From assembly GCF_905171765.1 (NCBI RefSeq), contig NC_053389.1, forward strand, positions 219,796,624 through 219,860,623: a stretch of 64,000 nucleotides of DNA, read 5' to 3'. The position numbers and the translations under genes are program-made. Under the pieces are notes generated by a model. It was not told the DNA's origin, did no database searches, and was given only the letters and a program-made list of their open reading frames with translations. Origin of the DNA: Bufo bufo. Lineage: Eukaryota; Chordata; Amphibia; Anura; Bufonidae. This document shows, piece after piece, positions 11,479-22,432 of the stretch. The stretch's first letter is position 1. The number at the start of each line of letters is the position of its first letter.

Positions 11479-12582
11479 TGTGACAAATACCACACCTTGT
11501 GCCCACTTGACGAAGCCTACGTCGAGCTCACGAAACGCGGTATGGTCATGGGTTACCAAAAACGTGATGTTACGCCCTCCAGAGGAGCAGTTACGGTCAG
11601 CTTGGTACAGTTTACACATTCACCTCCTGTGCACAGAGAGGCAACAAGCTGAGAGAAACTTTTCACGGCCGCAGTGAAAACAGCGCTGTCTCAGCTCGGA
11701 TAATCTGCCACCAGCTTCTCGTTTGATATAAGCCCGGTCCATTAACGGGATTATATAGGGTGAGAAACCAACCCATGGAAGCTTATAATTAGGCCAAAAC
11801 ACGGACGTGGGGATTCGTGATCGAGATACAAGATAGCACAAGATTAAAATATATATTTAATCGCCGTAAGGGCACACTAGATATAACACAATATACACAG
11901 AGAATATATACAGTGGTCTGAGGTTACAGATACAGGTTATATGGGTACAACAGGGTTAAATAGAGCAAAAGTCAGCTACTGGGTAGTTGACAGTTCTATG
12001 ATGGTGGAATAGTCCTTCGCTTCAGTCACGTGGGTGGCAGAGATGTCAGCGGTTTCCAGGTCTCTGCAAACACATTTGCACGATGTGACCCCCTTTCAGA
12101 GAAAGACACCACCCTCTGGCTTGTATGGGATTATGACCTGTAGCCGGCCGCTCCCCTCCCCACCTATGGGTAGGGTCCACCCCTCCTTCTCTGGTGCTGG
12201 GAACAAATGACCCATAGGGCTCATAGCCCCAGACCAGAATGTCGCAGGGAGATGGTTCCAGGCCCAATTGATCCGCCTGGGTTCCGGCTAGAACTAGAGT
12301 CCAAACATGGTACCGTTATTTGGTTTCTGTGGGGAGATATGGATATCTCCTTTCCCTGGCATGCCCCCATCAAACAAAGCCCATGGGCACGTACATCGTG
12401 GCCACCGGGACACAAATATGTTTCCGGTTTGCGCCTGTGATGGCCGGGCGATTCACAATTCCTTATGAAATGTAGGTGCCAACATGTCTGGAAGGTATCC
12501 TTGATCCTGGCAAGGGCTGATACCTCCTGCTGGGGGGTTTTCATGCAGGATTTAGCTAGCCTTCTAACTGGTTAATTGCCTC
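11479..12582 (-). repeat. Ty3/gypsy 5' LTR and adjoining sequence
   Basis: LTR on the minus strand, beginning at the left with TGTGACAAATACCACACC (the LTR 3' end) and matching the fragment at 9181. A possible polyadenylation or TATA-type AT-rich block lies near 11844-11905. The outer boundary is not clear. The part 12113-12353 is repeated at 12583-12822 with about 90% identity by eye, a 470-bp offset, which suggests either a duplication inside the LTR or a second rearranged LTR. Confidence 0.6.
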
Positions 12583-13318
12583 TGGCTTGCATGGGCTTAT
12601 GACCTGTAGCTGGCCGCTCCCCTCCCCGCCTATGGGTAGGGTCCACTCCTCCTTCTCTGGTGTTCGGAGCAAATGACCCATAGGGCTCATAGCCCCAGAC
12701 CATAATTTCGCAGGAAGATGGTTCTGGGCCCAATTGATCCGCCTGGGTTTCCGGCTACAACTAGAGTCCAAACATGGTACCGGTATTTGGTTTCTGTGGG
12801 GAGATATGGATATCTCCTTTCACGCTCGGCCTGTGCTTGCTCGCGACATTCTGCAGTCTCTGCTCACTCGCGAGGCTCTGCAGCCTCTGCTCACTCGCGA
12901 CACTCTGCAGCCTCTGCTTGCTAGCGATGCAGCCACCAGGAGGAGCTCAAAGGTTTCCTGGTCTCCGGCCTGGAGACGGTCCATGGCAGCTTGTAGGAGA
13001 GCAGCTGAGCTGGCTTGGCTGGGGGGGATGGGCAGGTGGAGTGAGGCCCACTGCGGACCTCACCTCTGGCAACTTGCTCCTTGGGGAGCTTTGGCTGTGC
13101 TCCCCCTCGCCTTGAAGAAAATCGCCTTCCACCTACTCTCTGCCCCCTATCTGGACTACGTCTTCCCCGCCATCATTCATAGCATCGGCAATCTCCTTAG
13201 CTTTGCTCCTTGTGATACTGGCCGTCATTGCAACGGATGGTCACTGACACAGACTGCAACCTGATGTCCACACACCTTATTGTATTTGCACTCAGACTGT
13301 CTAGTGTTGAGCTGATCT
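12583..13318 (-). pseudogene. Duplicated gypsy LTR part plus gag N-terminus
   Basis: 12583-12822 copies 12113-12353. Directly joined at 12823 is a second copy of the gag start (compare 12823-13318 with 10870-11371): the same RERAEAA-type coiled-coil, the same MTATITRSKA region read antisense, and the same leader. The joint removes everything between, so this is a rearranged partial copy, probably from unequal recombination. Differences between the two copies exceed a few percent, so the duplication is not recent or came from a different copy. Confidence 0.75.
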
Positions 13319-13321
13319 TAA

Positions 13322-14044
13322 GGCTGAGTTCACACGGGCGAGATTTCCGCGCGGGTGCAATGTGTGAGGTGAACGCATTGCACCTGAACTGAATCCGGAC
13401 CCATTCACTTCTATGGGGCTGTGCACATAAGCGGTGATTTTCACGCATCACCATGCGTTGCGTGAAAATCGCAGCATGCTCTATATTGTGCGTTTATCAC
13501 GCAACGCAGGCCCCATAAAAGTGAATGGGGCTGAGTGAAAATCACATCACATGGTCCAATCCCATGTTCCATCACTGTGGTGATGGACCATGTGATTGGA
13601 CCATGTGATCTGACGTCACCACAGGTCCTTTAGCCGGCAGCTCATGATTAAAGAAGTAAGAAGATACCGACAGCTACGCGATCAAGAGGAGAAGGTGAGT
13701 TAATTATTTTTTATTTTTTAACCCTCAATTGACCACCTACTAAGCATTCTGTATTAAAGAATGCTATTATTTTCCCTTATAACCATGTTATAAGGGAAAA
13801 TAATTACATCTACACAACCTTGAACCCAAATCTGAACTTCAGTGAAGAAGTTCGGGTCTGGGTACCACAGTCAGTTTTTTATCACGCGCGTGCAAAACGC
13901 ATTGCACCCGCGCGATAAAAACTGAACAACGGAATGCAATCGCAGTCAAAACTGACTGCAATTGGGTACCTACTCGCGCGGGTTTGCCGCAGTACACCTT
14001 GGACGCATCCTGAACAAATCCGTCACGCCCGTGTGAACTCAGCC
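13322..14044. mobile_element. Harbinger-type MITE (GGCTGAGTTCACAC family), TAA duplication
   Basis: 723 bp with a perfect 19-bp terminal inverted repeat GGCTGAGTTCACACGGGCG, flanked by TAA at 13319-13321 and 14045-14047. The host sequence without it, GATCTTAAGACTCC, survives at 11368-11381, so the duplication is proven within the window. Internal hairpins include ATGGTCCAATC.../GATTGGACCAT (about 13551-13598) and the TTTTCCCTTATAA/TTATAAGGGAAAA pair (13770-13802). No protein. Confidence 0.92.
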
Positions 14045-14047
14045 TAA

Positions 14048-14107
14048 GACTCCAGCAGTAAAAGCTACTGCTGGTCGTCTTTAGTGTCTGGGAGTATGGG
14101 TCTCACA
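14048..14107 (-). repeat. Remainder of duplicated gypsy leader
   Basis: GACTCCAGCAGTAAAAGC to GGGTCTCACA continues the leader copy after the MITE and matches 11375-11433. It then stops abruptly at about 14107, the right edge of the rearranged element. Confidence 0.8.
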
Positions 14108-15693
14108 ACCCTGTGCAGAGTAACAATCTATTGTAAAGCATGGATTATATCTAGCTGCATATGATCACACTATGTAACGAACTGAACCTCAAAAGTACAA
14201 GAAAGGGAATTTCTGAGTTTATTATGGCCCTTGGATCTACTGATGGATCCCCTTTTCTGCAAATAGTGATGGGGAGGGTTTGTGAGACCCTTAGGTACTG
14301 CTTTATATACTGACATCTTGATTGTCACCTTAGGCAGCATCATTCCTTAACCACAGGGAGCCTTTTAAGGTCCTTAGCTTCAGTTTAGTAAGTTCCATCA
14401 CTTTCTATGGATCGTGCAGGGAACACATTTTGATTTTCAGGGTTATTCACCTCCACTGTTTATTTCCCTTTATATGTAGATGTCATTGGAATCGGGGGGT
14501 TCAAGGTCATGTGACCGTGGTTCTTGATCCTAAGTAGAAAAGCTAAAACATACCCCCCACACCCACACATTGTTTGTACAGTTTCTGTGGAGATGGCTGT
14601 AAATATTTGCGCTATCCCCTGTGGTGCCAGTGCATTCTGTCTCGACATTGTGAGGCCGCTCGGCCATCAGCGACACCTGCTGTAGCCTGCACAGTTTACT
14701 TTCCCATCGTCCTCTCCTGGCCTGTCTGTGGCAGTTTATTTGAAACAAAGGTGACAGATCTCACTAACATCATATTTTAAGGGATCGTTTCTTGTACAAC
14801 ATATTCCCTGGACACTAATCCAATCAACATCAGCCAGGAACAGAATGTTCTGCAAGAGGCATTTGGCATTCAAACATACATTATATACAGGCCGGTTGGT
14901 ATAGACGAGATGATCACCTGCGAGCAGAAGCACATGGATATCTATACATATAGTGCATATGCAACAAGAACTTGAGGAGCCGGAGAGGAGGATGGGAGTT
15001 GTAGAGATTCTGCTTATTGCACAGTCTATCACAGTGGCTGTTCTCTCACCGTTACTCCCTAGGGCCATTGCAGAGTAAGGAGCGGGCACCCTTTCTTTCC
15101 TCGGGCACACCTTGATGCTGGTGTTTCCTGCCTGATGGTAGTTGAGGTGCTGCGAAGTTGACTGGGTGCAAGGAAGGGCATGTAACGCCATGGCCAGGTT
15201 ATGGTTTAATAGGAGTTAGAATACTAGGCCAGAGGTGGAAGAATAAAAGTCTATTTTTACTGAGTGCAAAAAATGAGTTGTAGAACATCCAACAATAATC
15301 CGGACACAGTGAAAATTCTTTTTGACAGATAATAAGGTATGGAGGCTGGCAAAGTTGTGAATCAAGGTACTCTGTAGATGCTAGCTTGCTAAAGTCTCTT
15401 TTACTAGAATCTCTGGCTTTCGACTGTACTCTGGCAATTATGCCAGCAATATGTGCAGGTTCAAATTACTACAATTGGCCAAATCATGTCCAAGTATGTA
15501 GGGTGTCCTGACTGTAATCCCTCCACATCAGCAAAGTCTGAATAGTTGTAGTAGCAGCTTACCTTACTGATTGACTTAGCCATGCATATTCTCTGATGAT
15601 TGGAGTAGAGACACACGGATATCTGTATGCCCAGTGTATATGACCAGGACCCTATAAATGAGAATAGATGTTGGGAGTAGAAACACATGGATA
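14108..15693. other. No gene; anonymous, with one diverged repeat
   Basis: No supported coding region. 14976-15470 shares order and motifs (GGATGGGAGTTGTAG, GGTAGTT.AGGTGC, GGCCAGAKG..AGAA, GAGTTGTAG.A.ATCCAAC) with 19528-19960, so both are old copies of one interspersed repeat, perhaps an LTR. ACACATGGATATCTA-type motifs recur at 14930, 15609 and 15684. The rest is unassigned. Confidence 0.45.
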
Positions 15694-16087
15694 TCTACAC
15701 CAATCAGCCATACCATTAAAATGATTGACAGGTGAATTGAATAATATTGATTATCTTGTGACAATTGCAACTACCAAGGGATGCGATATATCAGTTAGCA
15801 AGTGAATTGTCACTTCTTGAAGTTCAAATGTTGGAGCAGGAAAAATGGGCAATAATAAGAATCTGGGCTACTGGGTCATAGCATCTCCATAACAGCTCTC
15901 GTGGTGTGTTCTCACTATGTAGTAATCCAAGGATGGACAACAGGTAAACCGGAAACAGGGTCATGGGCGCCCAAGGCTGACTAATGCACATGGAGAGGGA
16001 AGGCTAGTCCATCTGGTCAAATACCACAGAAGTACTACTGTAGAACAAAATGTTGGAAAAGTTACTGCTGGCTATGATAGAAAGATG

Positions 16088-17855
16088 CAAATGTGATCGC
16101 ACTCTACATCCAGTACTCTGCCCTGCCTCCATGCTGGATGAGACATTGGTGTACATTTTGGCCAAAGCGTAATAAGCCACTCACCGCGTCAAGGTCGTCT
16201 CATTTGAGTGGTCCCTAACACTAGTTCCTACCTGTTTATGGGCCATGACAGCCACACAAAGTCCAGGGAATGCAGGTCAGCATGCAAGCCAAGCACACTC
16301 TGCCTTTAACCCCGTCCGGTGCCATTACAGCTTTCATTGGATCCAGGGATGCAAGTACCAACATGCATGCTGAGCCCACCATATACTTCTCCTGGAGCCA
16401 AATGGCTAATGGTAGGTTCTTTATAAGCAGACTCAGTTTTATACTGACTTTAAAACCAGCCTCCAGGACAGATTGACTGGTCAGGTGTGCATGACTGCAT
16501 GGAGATCGCCACGCCTCCAATATATACTACAAAGAAAAAATGTGGGGGATTGGGCCAGCACAACCCGTATGTAGGTGCACATCACTATGGCGAAATACAT
16601 GGTTAAAGGCAAGCACACTCTGCCTTTAACCAGTCAATCTGTCCTGGAGGCTGGTTTTAAAGTCAGTATAAAACTGAGTCTGCTTATATACCGTCTTTCC
16701 CCGAAAATAAGACATCCCCCGAAAATAAGACCTACCTCTAGTTTTGCCTCTTGCTGAAATATAAGGCATCCCCCCGAAAATAAGGCCTCCCCGATAATAA
16801 GGCCCTACGGAATATAAGGTCCCAGAAGTTACTGCAAGGCATCTGACTCCTCCCGATCGTAGTGGCGGGCGCCGCCGCGCAGCTGACTGATTGGCCGCAG
16901 CACAGCCAGAGCTGTTCAGGCGGTGCGAGGTCTCTTTAAATCAGAGAGCCCGCGCCACTGCCAGGACAAGCTGCCGCCTGCAGCCCGGTCTGCCCTGACG
17001 GAGTCTGGCTGACTCACTGTCTAAATGTGAGTGAGTTGCGCAGGGCAGGAATCGGGCACATTGTGTGGAATCTGGCCGGCACGGACATAAAGGGGTGACT
17101 GAGGTATGGGGGGGGGGGAATGTCTGATAAAGTGGTGGGGGATGTCTGGTGAAGGTGGGAGGGGGGAGAGACTAAATAATCCACTGTCCGCTGGCACAGG
17201 GGAGGGGGATCACTTAAAATGACACAGGGGGATCAGAGGGGGGAATCAAAATGACACAGGAGGATAAGAAAGGGTACTAAAATTGTAATCTTCCCTCAGA
17301 TTCTCCTGTGTCATTTTGATTCTCCCCTCTGATCCCCCTGTGTCATGGAAAAATAAGACATCCCCTGAAAATAAGACCTAGCGCATCTTTGGGAGAAAAA
17401 ATTAATATAAGACACTGTCTTATTTTCGGGGAAACAGGGTAGAACCTACCAGTAGCCATTTGGCTCCAGGAGAAGTATATGGTGGGCTCAGCATGCATGT
17501 TGGTACTTGCATCCCTGGATCCGATGAAAGCTGTAATGGCACCGGACGGGGTTAAAGGCAGAGTGTGCTTGGCTTGCATGCTGACCTGCATTCCCTGGAC
17601 TTTGTGTGGCTGTCATGGCCCATAAACAGGTAGGAACTAGTGTTAGGGACCACTCAAATGAGACGACCTTGACGCGGTGAGTGGCTTATTACGCTTTGGC
17701 CAAAATGTACACCAATGTCTCATCCATCATGGAGGCAGGGCAGAGTGCTGGATGTAGAGTGCGATCACATTTGCATTTTCCGTTTGTATATGTATTTCTC
17801 CATAGTGATGTGCACCTACATACGGGTTGTGCTGGCCCAATCCCCCACATTTTTT
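16088..17855. mobile_element. Palindromic insertion in Tc1-D with 16-bp target duplication
   Basis: Flanked by CTATGATAGAAAGATG at 16072-16087 and 17856-17871. Inside is a large inverted repeat: 16088-16480 pairs with 16636-16690 plus 17442-17775, the right arm being split by a TA-flanked MITE (16691-17439). The ~155-bp spacer (16481-16635) is partly repeated, inverted, at 17785-17855 (GTGATGTGCACCTACATACG). A 16-bp duplication is typical of LINE-driven (target-primed) insertion, not of a cut-and-paste transposon. No protein is seen and I do not recognise the family. Confidence 0.75.
16691..17439. mobile_element. TA-flanked MITE (CCGAAAATAAGAC family)
   Basis: Left end CCGTCTTTCCCCGAAAATAA and inverted right end TTATTTTCGGGGAAACAGGG, flanked by TA at 16689-16690 and 17440-17441. 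The TA target suggests a Tc1/mariner or pogo origin. 749 bp, no protein. The GAAAATAAGACCT motif is repeated several times near each end. Internally, 17205-17275 and 17290-17345 form an inverted pair (GACACAGGGGGATCAGAGGGG). Confidence 0.85.
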
Positions 17856-17879
17856 CTATGATAGAAAGATGTCAGAACA

Positions 17880-19206
17880 GGGGGGGGCGGAGCTAGCCGC
17901 TGAGCTGAGCGGCCGCACAGTCTGTGAATTGTTGATTTAAGTGATTTATATAACGTTTTCTGTGGATTTTTGGCCATTGCTGGCCCTGACAAGCAGCGCT
18001 GACACCAAGGTGCTGCCACATCAGCCTCCTGAGAGCATCTGCCAGTGCCGTGAACATCGGGGCCTGAAACGCAGCAGACGCCGGGGACTGAAGTTCCAGT
18101 CTGGAGCTTCAGCCGGCTGGAGAAGCGAAGGGCCGCAGTGTCGTCCCAGCGGAGCTCTGCAAACAGCTGGAGACTGCCTGAGTCACCCGAAGAGGCAGAG
18201 GACTGCATTCTTAATCATCGGAGACCCGCTGTAAGTCCCGCCGGGTGCTTTGGTAGATGGGACATATAAGTGAAAAGGGCCGAATTTGGCGCTTGTACTA
18301 CGAAGTGAATGGTGCGGGCATCTACCTCATACAGACGCCTGAGAGGCAGAAAAGCACAGTATATAAGGTGTTTAGGTGGGTGAACAGTAACGATACCAAC
18401 ATCTACCCCCACACCGCCTCTGAATAATCCTCATGAGACTTTAATATAGTGAGGGCCTAAAGCGCACCAGACAGCAGAAGCTGGAGCTTCACTTTGGGAT
18501 CCAGTTACACTGGAGAAGATCTGTCCCTGAAACTGCTGGCAAACGGGTTTTAAGCAGCAAAGACATATACTGTCCCCCTCTCCACTCATAGGAGCATATT
18601 CTCCCTGCTCTGAGCAGGACTAAATAACTGCACATTGTATTAAGAGTAACAACGCATTCTGAGACACACAAGAAGCTACATCTTACTCTGAAGCTTTAAA
18701 TCCTCAAGACAGGGAGTCATCTCTGTTCCTCTTTTTACAGTCTCTAAAGCATTACATTACAGAATATGGCATAGCTTTGCACCAATGTAAAATATGCCCC
18801 AAAACCTATCCTCTGGTCAAGCTAACTAAAATACCTCTCATGTGAAAAAGAGAAATTCTCTTACAACAGCTGCCTTCTCCTTCTTCCCTTCACAAGAACT
18901 TTCTATTGTTCTTCTTCTACACTCATAAGCGAACATTCTGAACTTGCCTGTTTTGCTTTTATACTTTGAAGTGTACAGTCTATAGAATGGGAAAGCCAAA
19001 AGGACTAGTAGAAGATACAAGAACACTAAAAACACCTAAAAAAACAGCCTGACTTAGGCAAATCATTAAGAAATACAACTACTGAGGTGGAATACTCCAA
19101 AGACGCCATGAAGGGCCAGAATAAATTCTTTGCAGCCCAAGGCCCAGGTTCAGATAGTGAGGAAGAAGATTTTAATCAAGACCAAGAAGACCTCAGAACA
19201 TATATC
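17880..19206 (+). mobile_element. LINE 5' segment with 17-bp target duplication, 3' end missing
   Basis: Flanked by AGAAAGATGTCAGAACA at 17863-17879 and 19207-19223. It starts with a G-run and GC-rich sequence (GGCGGAGCTAGCCGCTGAGC), like a LINE promoter/5' UTR, continues as non-coding leader to 18986, and ends inside a first open reading frame. There is no RT, 3' UTR or poly(A). The left duplication border AT/AGAAAG is an acceptable L1-type endonuclease site. A LINE that keeps its 5' end and lacks its 3' end is unusual. L1-like identity is an inference from layout. Confidence 0.7.
18987..19206 (+). pseudogene. LINE ORF1 N-terminus (L1-like), frameshifted and truncated
   Basis: ATG 18987 starts MGKPKGLVEDTRTLKTPKKT and meets TGA at 19050. 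A one-base shift restores DLGKSLRNTTTEVEYSKD and then MKGQNKFFAAQGPGSDSEEE, with a run of acidic residues, to the element border. Lysine-rich start, then acidic stretch, is compatible with an L1-type ORF1 head, but no diagnostic domain (coiled coil, RRM) is included, so the call is tentative. Confidence 0.5.
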
Positions 19207-19527
19207 AGAAAGATGTCAGAACACCCAGAACATTGAAGCATGTGGCACATGGGGCAGGCCAGTCAGAATACCCATCCTGACCAATGTCTATCACTGAAGT
19301 CACCTAAAATGCGCACATGAGCATCAGAACTAGACCATGGAACAACAGAAGTAGATGCCTCTATATATTATTGTGAGAATGTAAGCTGATGGAGGGAGTG
19401 TGATGCAGGGAATTCTTGTGACATCCATGTGGATGAGACTTAGAAATGTTCTACTTTATCTCAACATTTTTGAAGACCCCTTCATGGCAGTAACAGGATA
19501 ATGTGCTGCAAGCCCAGGAGGACCAGA

Positions 19528-19960
19528 GTGAAGGATGGGAGTTGTAGTGGCTCTGGCTGTAGCAGTCAATCACACAAACCGCTGCTTCCTAGGGTCAGGG
19601 CAGTGAAAGGAGGGCGCAGCCCTTCTTCCCTTATGGTTTACCCTAATGTTCGGGCTCCTCCATGAGGGTAGTTAGGGTGCCATTGATGTTGTAGGTTTGG
19701 GTGCAATGGCTGGTGTATGGTACAGGAGTCAGTAACCAGGCCAGATGAAGAAAACGAATGACTTTCTTTACTAAAGTGCAGAATGGGAGTTGTAGTAAAT
19801 CCAACTGTATCAAAACAGTTCCAATAATTCACAGTGCAGATTTTTCCAGATAGGAATGTATGGATTTGTGCAAGTACTGAGAATGTAGTACTTTTTCTTC
19901 ACTATCTTCCCAGATTCTCTCTCTGTAGATTCTATGGTTGGCAATATTAGTCCTGTAATT
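19528..19960. repeat. Diverged interspersed repeat, sister of 14976-15470
   Basis: Shares GGATGGGAGTTGTAGTGG, CCTAGGGTCAGGGCAG, GGGTAGTTAGGGTGC and GAGTTGTAGTAAATCCAAC-like motifs in the same order as the copy at 14976. Family unknown; the poor conservation gives no coding potential. Confidence 0.5.
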
Positions 19961-20324
19961 TCCATCTGAAATGGCATAGAATTAAGTCATTTTCTACAGC
20001 ACAAACAGGCATAGAAAATAATAAATGAGACTGGCTGGCCCGTCCCCTTCCCCATTTACGCCCCCTTTTCCCGCCACCTCTGAAAAGTGTAGTGAGTGGG
20101 AAAAAGTCGCAGATTCGGCCACCAATCCCCTTTGTGACCAAATCTGCAACAAACGTACGCCAAAAAGTGGAGTACTTCTAATCATAAATGACCCCCAAAA
20201 TGTGCAATTATGTACTAAATTGGAAAACAATGGATAAAACTGCCACGGAAAGAGATATGGGGATACTTATAGTAAATGTAATAGCGTTATGTAATGATTG
20301 ATGTAAAACAAAAAAAAAAAAAAA
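19961..20324. other. No gene; anonymous sequence
   Basis: I see no supported feature. The stretch includes an A-run at 20310-20324 next to the decayed T2-like MITE. Confidence 0.5.
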
Positions 20325-20738
20325 ATGAAAATCAGACATCATATAGTACACGATGACAAAGCTAGAACCAGCCCTGTACCACTCGTGAGTCCAGAGATCT
20401 CCACATTCATTGCTCCAATTGCTCTGCTAGATTATCTTCAGCCTGGTAGCTCAGGGGGTGTCCTTTCAGCTGCATCTCTCTTCCTATAACTGCCACAGCT
20501 TCTAACGGAACATATGGCTGGTGGCAGTTGCAGACTTAAACTTAGCACATTCAACCAGCTCAGCGAGAAGGAAAAAAAATAAGGAAAAGAACAATCAGCA
20601 GGTGGGGCTATACAGATACATTTTATTGAATAGCTCACTGGCTATACTAAATTTTTTATTACATGCAATTACAAAAGTATTCAGATCCAGGTGTTGGTGT
20701 GAAAAATGTAGAATATGTTTCATGATGCAACCCTTTAC
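20325..20738. mobile_element. Decayed copy of the T2/Kolobok-like MITE
   Basis: Parallels 5875-6325 over its whole length: ATATAGTACACGATGACAAAGC, CCAGAGATCTCC, TTGCTCCAATTGCTCTGCT, GGTGGCAGTT and AGGTGTTGGTGTGAAAAATG. The ends are degenerate (ATGCAACCCTTTAC at the right), and no TTAA duplication remains. Confidence 0.75.
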
Positions 20739-20830
20739 ATTTAGTGACTGATGCCAGGCAGCTGCTGCCAAGGCAAATAAAATAATGAGATGCATCAAAA
20801 GTGGTATAGATGTTGTGAAAACATATTCCT

Positions 20831-20892
20831 TGGTTGAACTTGATGGACTTATGTCTTTTTTCAACCGTATTAACTATGTAACTATGTAACTA
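20831..20892 (+). repeat. Retroposon tail with TAACTATG repeats
   Basis: GGTTGAACTTGATGGACTTA then TTTTTTCAACC and ACTATGTAACTATGTAACTA. This 3' tail with a short tandem end is widely seen on frog and fish SINE/LINE copies. Nothing coding precedes it. Confidence 0.6.
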
Positions 20893-22022
20893 TTTGGGGG
20901 AATTTATCTTGAGGGGGAAATTTGAAGTCAGTTTTACTTGAGTCTACGTTGGAGAATGTTATGGCACATTTATCACATGTCACCCGTTGTTTGATAAATG
21001 TGTCTCATCCTAAACCTAACACTTTTGTCTAGAAATGCTTCTCCAGTTTTCCTACTCCACCCTCCTACTCGAGTGAGATTGTGATTTTTGTGCGACTTTA
21101 AAAAAAAAAGTGATAAATCTGGAGTGAAACTCAGTAACAAAGCTTGAACACCCATATTTAAAAACTGGAGTGGTATAAGAATGTAAAAAGTGCGCAAGGG
21201 AGCCCAAAAAGTTGCAAATGCCTGTTTTGCCAGGGTGGGAAACCCCTGCCCAGCTCAAATACACACTCACTCCAGAGAAGGAGTAAACTGATCAACAGAT
21301 TTATCAGGATTGGGTGAACAAAGATGAACAACGTCTGGGTAAAATAAACAAAAAGGCAATAAACAGAATACAATTTGGCAGGGGCTAAAATAAGGGTACC
21401 TTATGCAGTAATGCTAGCCAAACACACAATAGTGGCAGCCACACGCCATCTCTGGTGAAAGATAAGGCCAGCAGACTCCTCCTAGCTGCCCCTATCCCGC
21501 TCTAGTAGAGACTGCTGTCACTGTACACAGTCTGACCGTTGGGGCCTGGTTGCCACAGAACATGGAGTGCGTTGATGCGTTGGTGCACTTTCTGTTTGTG
21601 AACCAGCAGGGGTGGCAGCATCCAGAAGCTTGGGTGGCTGTGGGTCATAGGCAAATTCCTCCTGGGACACAAAGGGAGGGATCCTGTGGCAGTGTGTAGG
21701 TGACACAGCTGTTGGCTCTCTCTCCTCTCACACACAGCTGGGCTCTCTCCTCTTACACGGGGATAACAGAGGTTGGACTGTAGCTGCACCTCTCTTCTGT
21801 CTGCTCTGATGCAGGACTTCCTGTCACACAGGATGGCAGGGGCTGTCTGGACTGGAGATGAACCACTGCACTCTCTGCTGGACCCCAGGCATTGTCTTCC
21901 GAAGCAGTAAAAGGTGGCAGCAAGCATGGCAGAGCTACAGTTAGAGAGAATGGAACCCTTCTTACTATTCTAACTCTCCCTCTAAGGAGGGGATGAGTTA
22001 GTTAGAGGTCAGTTTAGCTTAA
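20893..22022. other. No gene; anonymous sequence
   Basis: AT-rich sequence to about 21400, then GC-richer sequence to 22022. No coding or repeat boundary is clear. A few short open frames on the minus strand (for example 21502-21927) show no recognisable motif. Confidence 0.5.
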
Positions 22023-22257
22023 CCCCTGCTCAGGGCCGGCGCCACCAGTAAGGCGACTTAGGCAGTCGCCTAGGGCGCCATCTAGCAGGGGGCGCCCTTT
22101 TGCGGTGTAAAAAAAAAAAAAAGTTGGTAATATAAGTTCCGGCGGCCGGCCAGCGGCGCCCGTCATGCTGCCCCTCCTGAGCGCTTGCCGCTCTAAAGAA
22201 TCTCCGGCTCAGTGCTGCGCAGCCTGCTTTGTCTGCCCTGTGCTACTGCTGTTGTTA

Positions 22258-22432
22258 ATGTAGCGCGGCCGAGCTCTGTCCGGTCCGCGGTACAGGAGCT
22301 TTTGTTTCCTGTACCCGGCCGGACTGACAGGAAGTGCACACTAAGTGTGCACTACCTGTCAGTCCGGCCGGGTACAAGAAACAAATGCTCCTGTACCGCG
22401 GACCGGACAGAGCTCGGCCACGCTACACTAGA
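22258..22432. repeat. Palindrome with ~85-bp arms
   Basis: GTAGCGCGGCCGAGCTCTGT.. pairs with ..ACAGAGCTCGGCCACGCTAC around the centre at AGTGCACACTAAGTGTGCACT (about 22335-22355). Few mismatches, so it is young or maintained by conversion. GC-rich and able to form a strong hairpin. Confidence 0.85.

Larger units (their letters stand above)
15694..19500 (+). mobile_element. Tc1 element D (Tc1-D), old, split by two insertions
   Basis: Decayed Tc1 family recognisable from CAATCAGCCATACCATTAAA, GACAGGTGAATTGAATAA, GGTCATGGGCGCCCAAGG and GGCTATGATAGAAAG. Segments: 15694-16087, then 17872-17879, then 19207 to about 19500 (CAGTCAGAATACCCATCC, GAGCATCAGAACTAGACCATGG, CCCTTCATGGCAG). They join in the order expected for one transposase gene with many indels. 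Both terminal repeats are doubtful. The two gaps are insertions with long target duplications. Confidence 0.8.

Noticed and set aside
14736..15191. 151-codon minus-strand frame as a host exon
   Set aside because: No recognisable domain, no splice context that I trust, and the region overlaps a diverged repeat found again at 19528.
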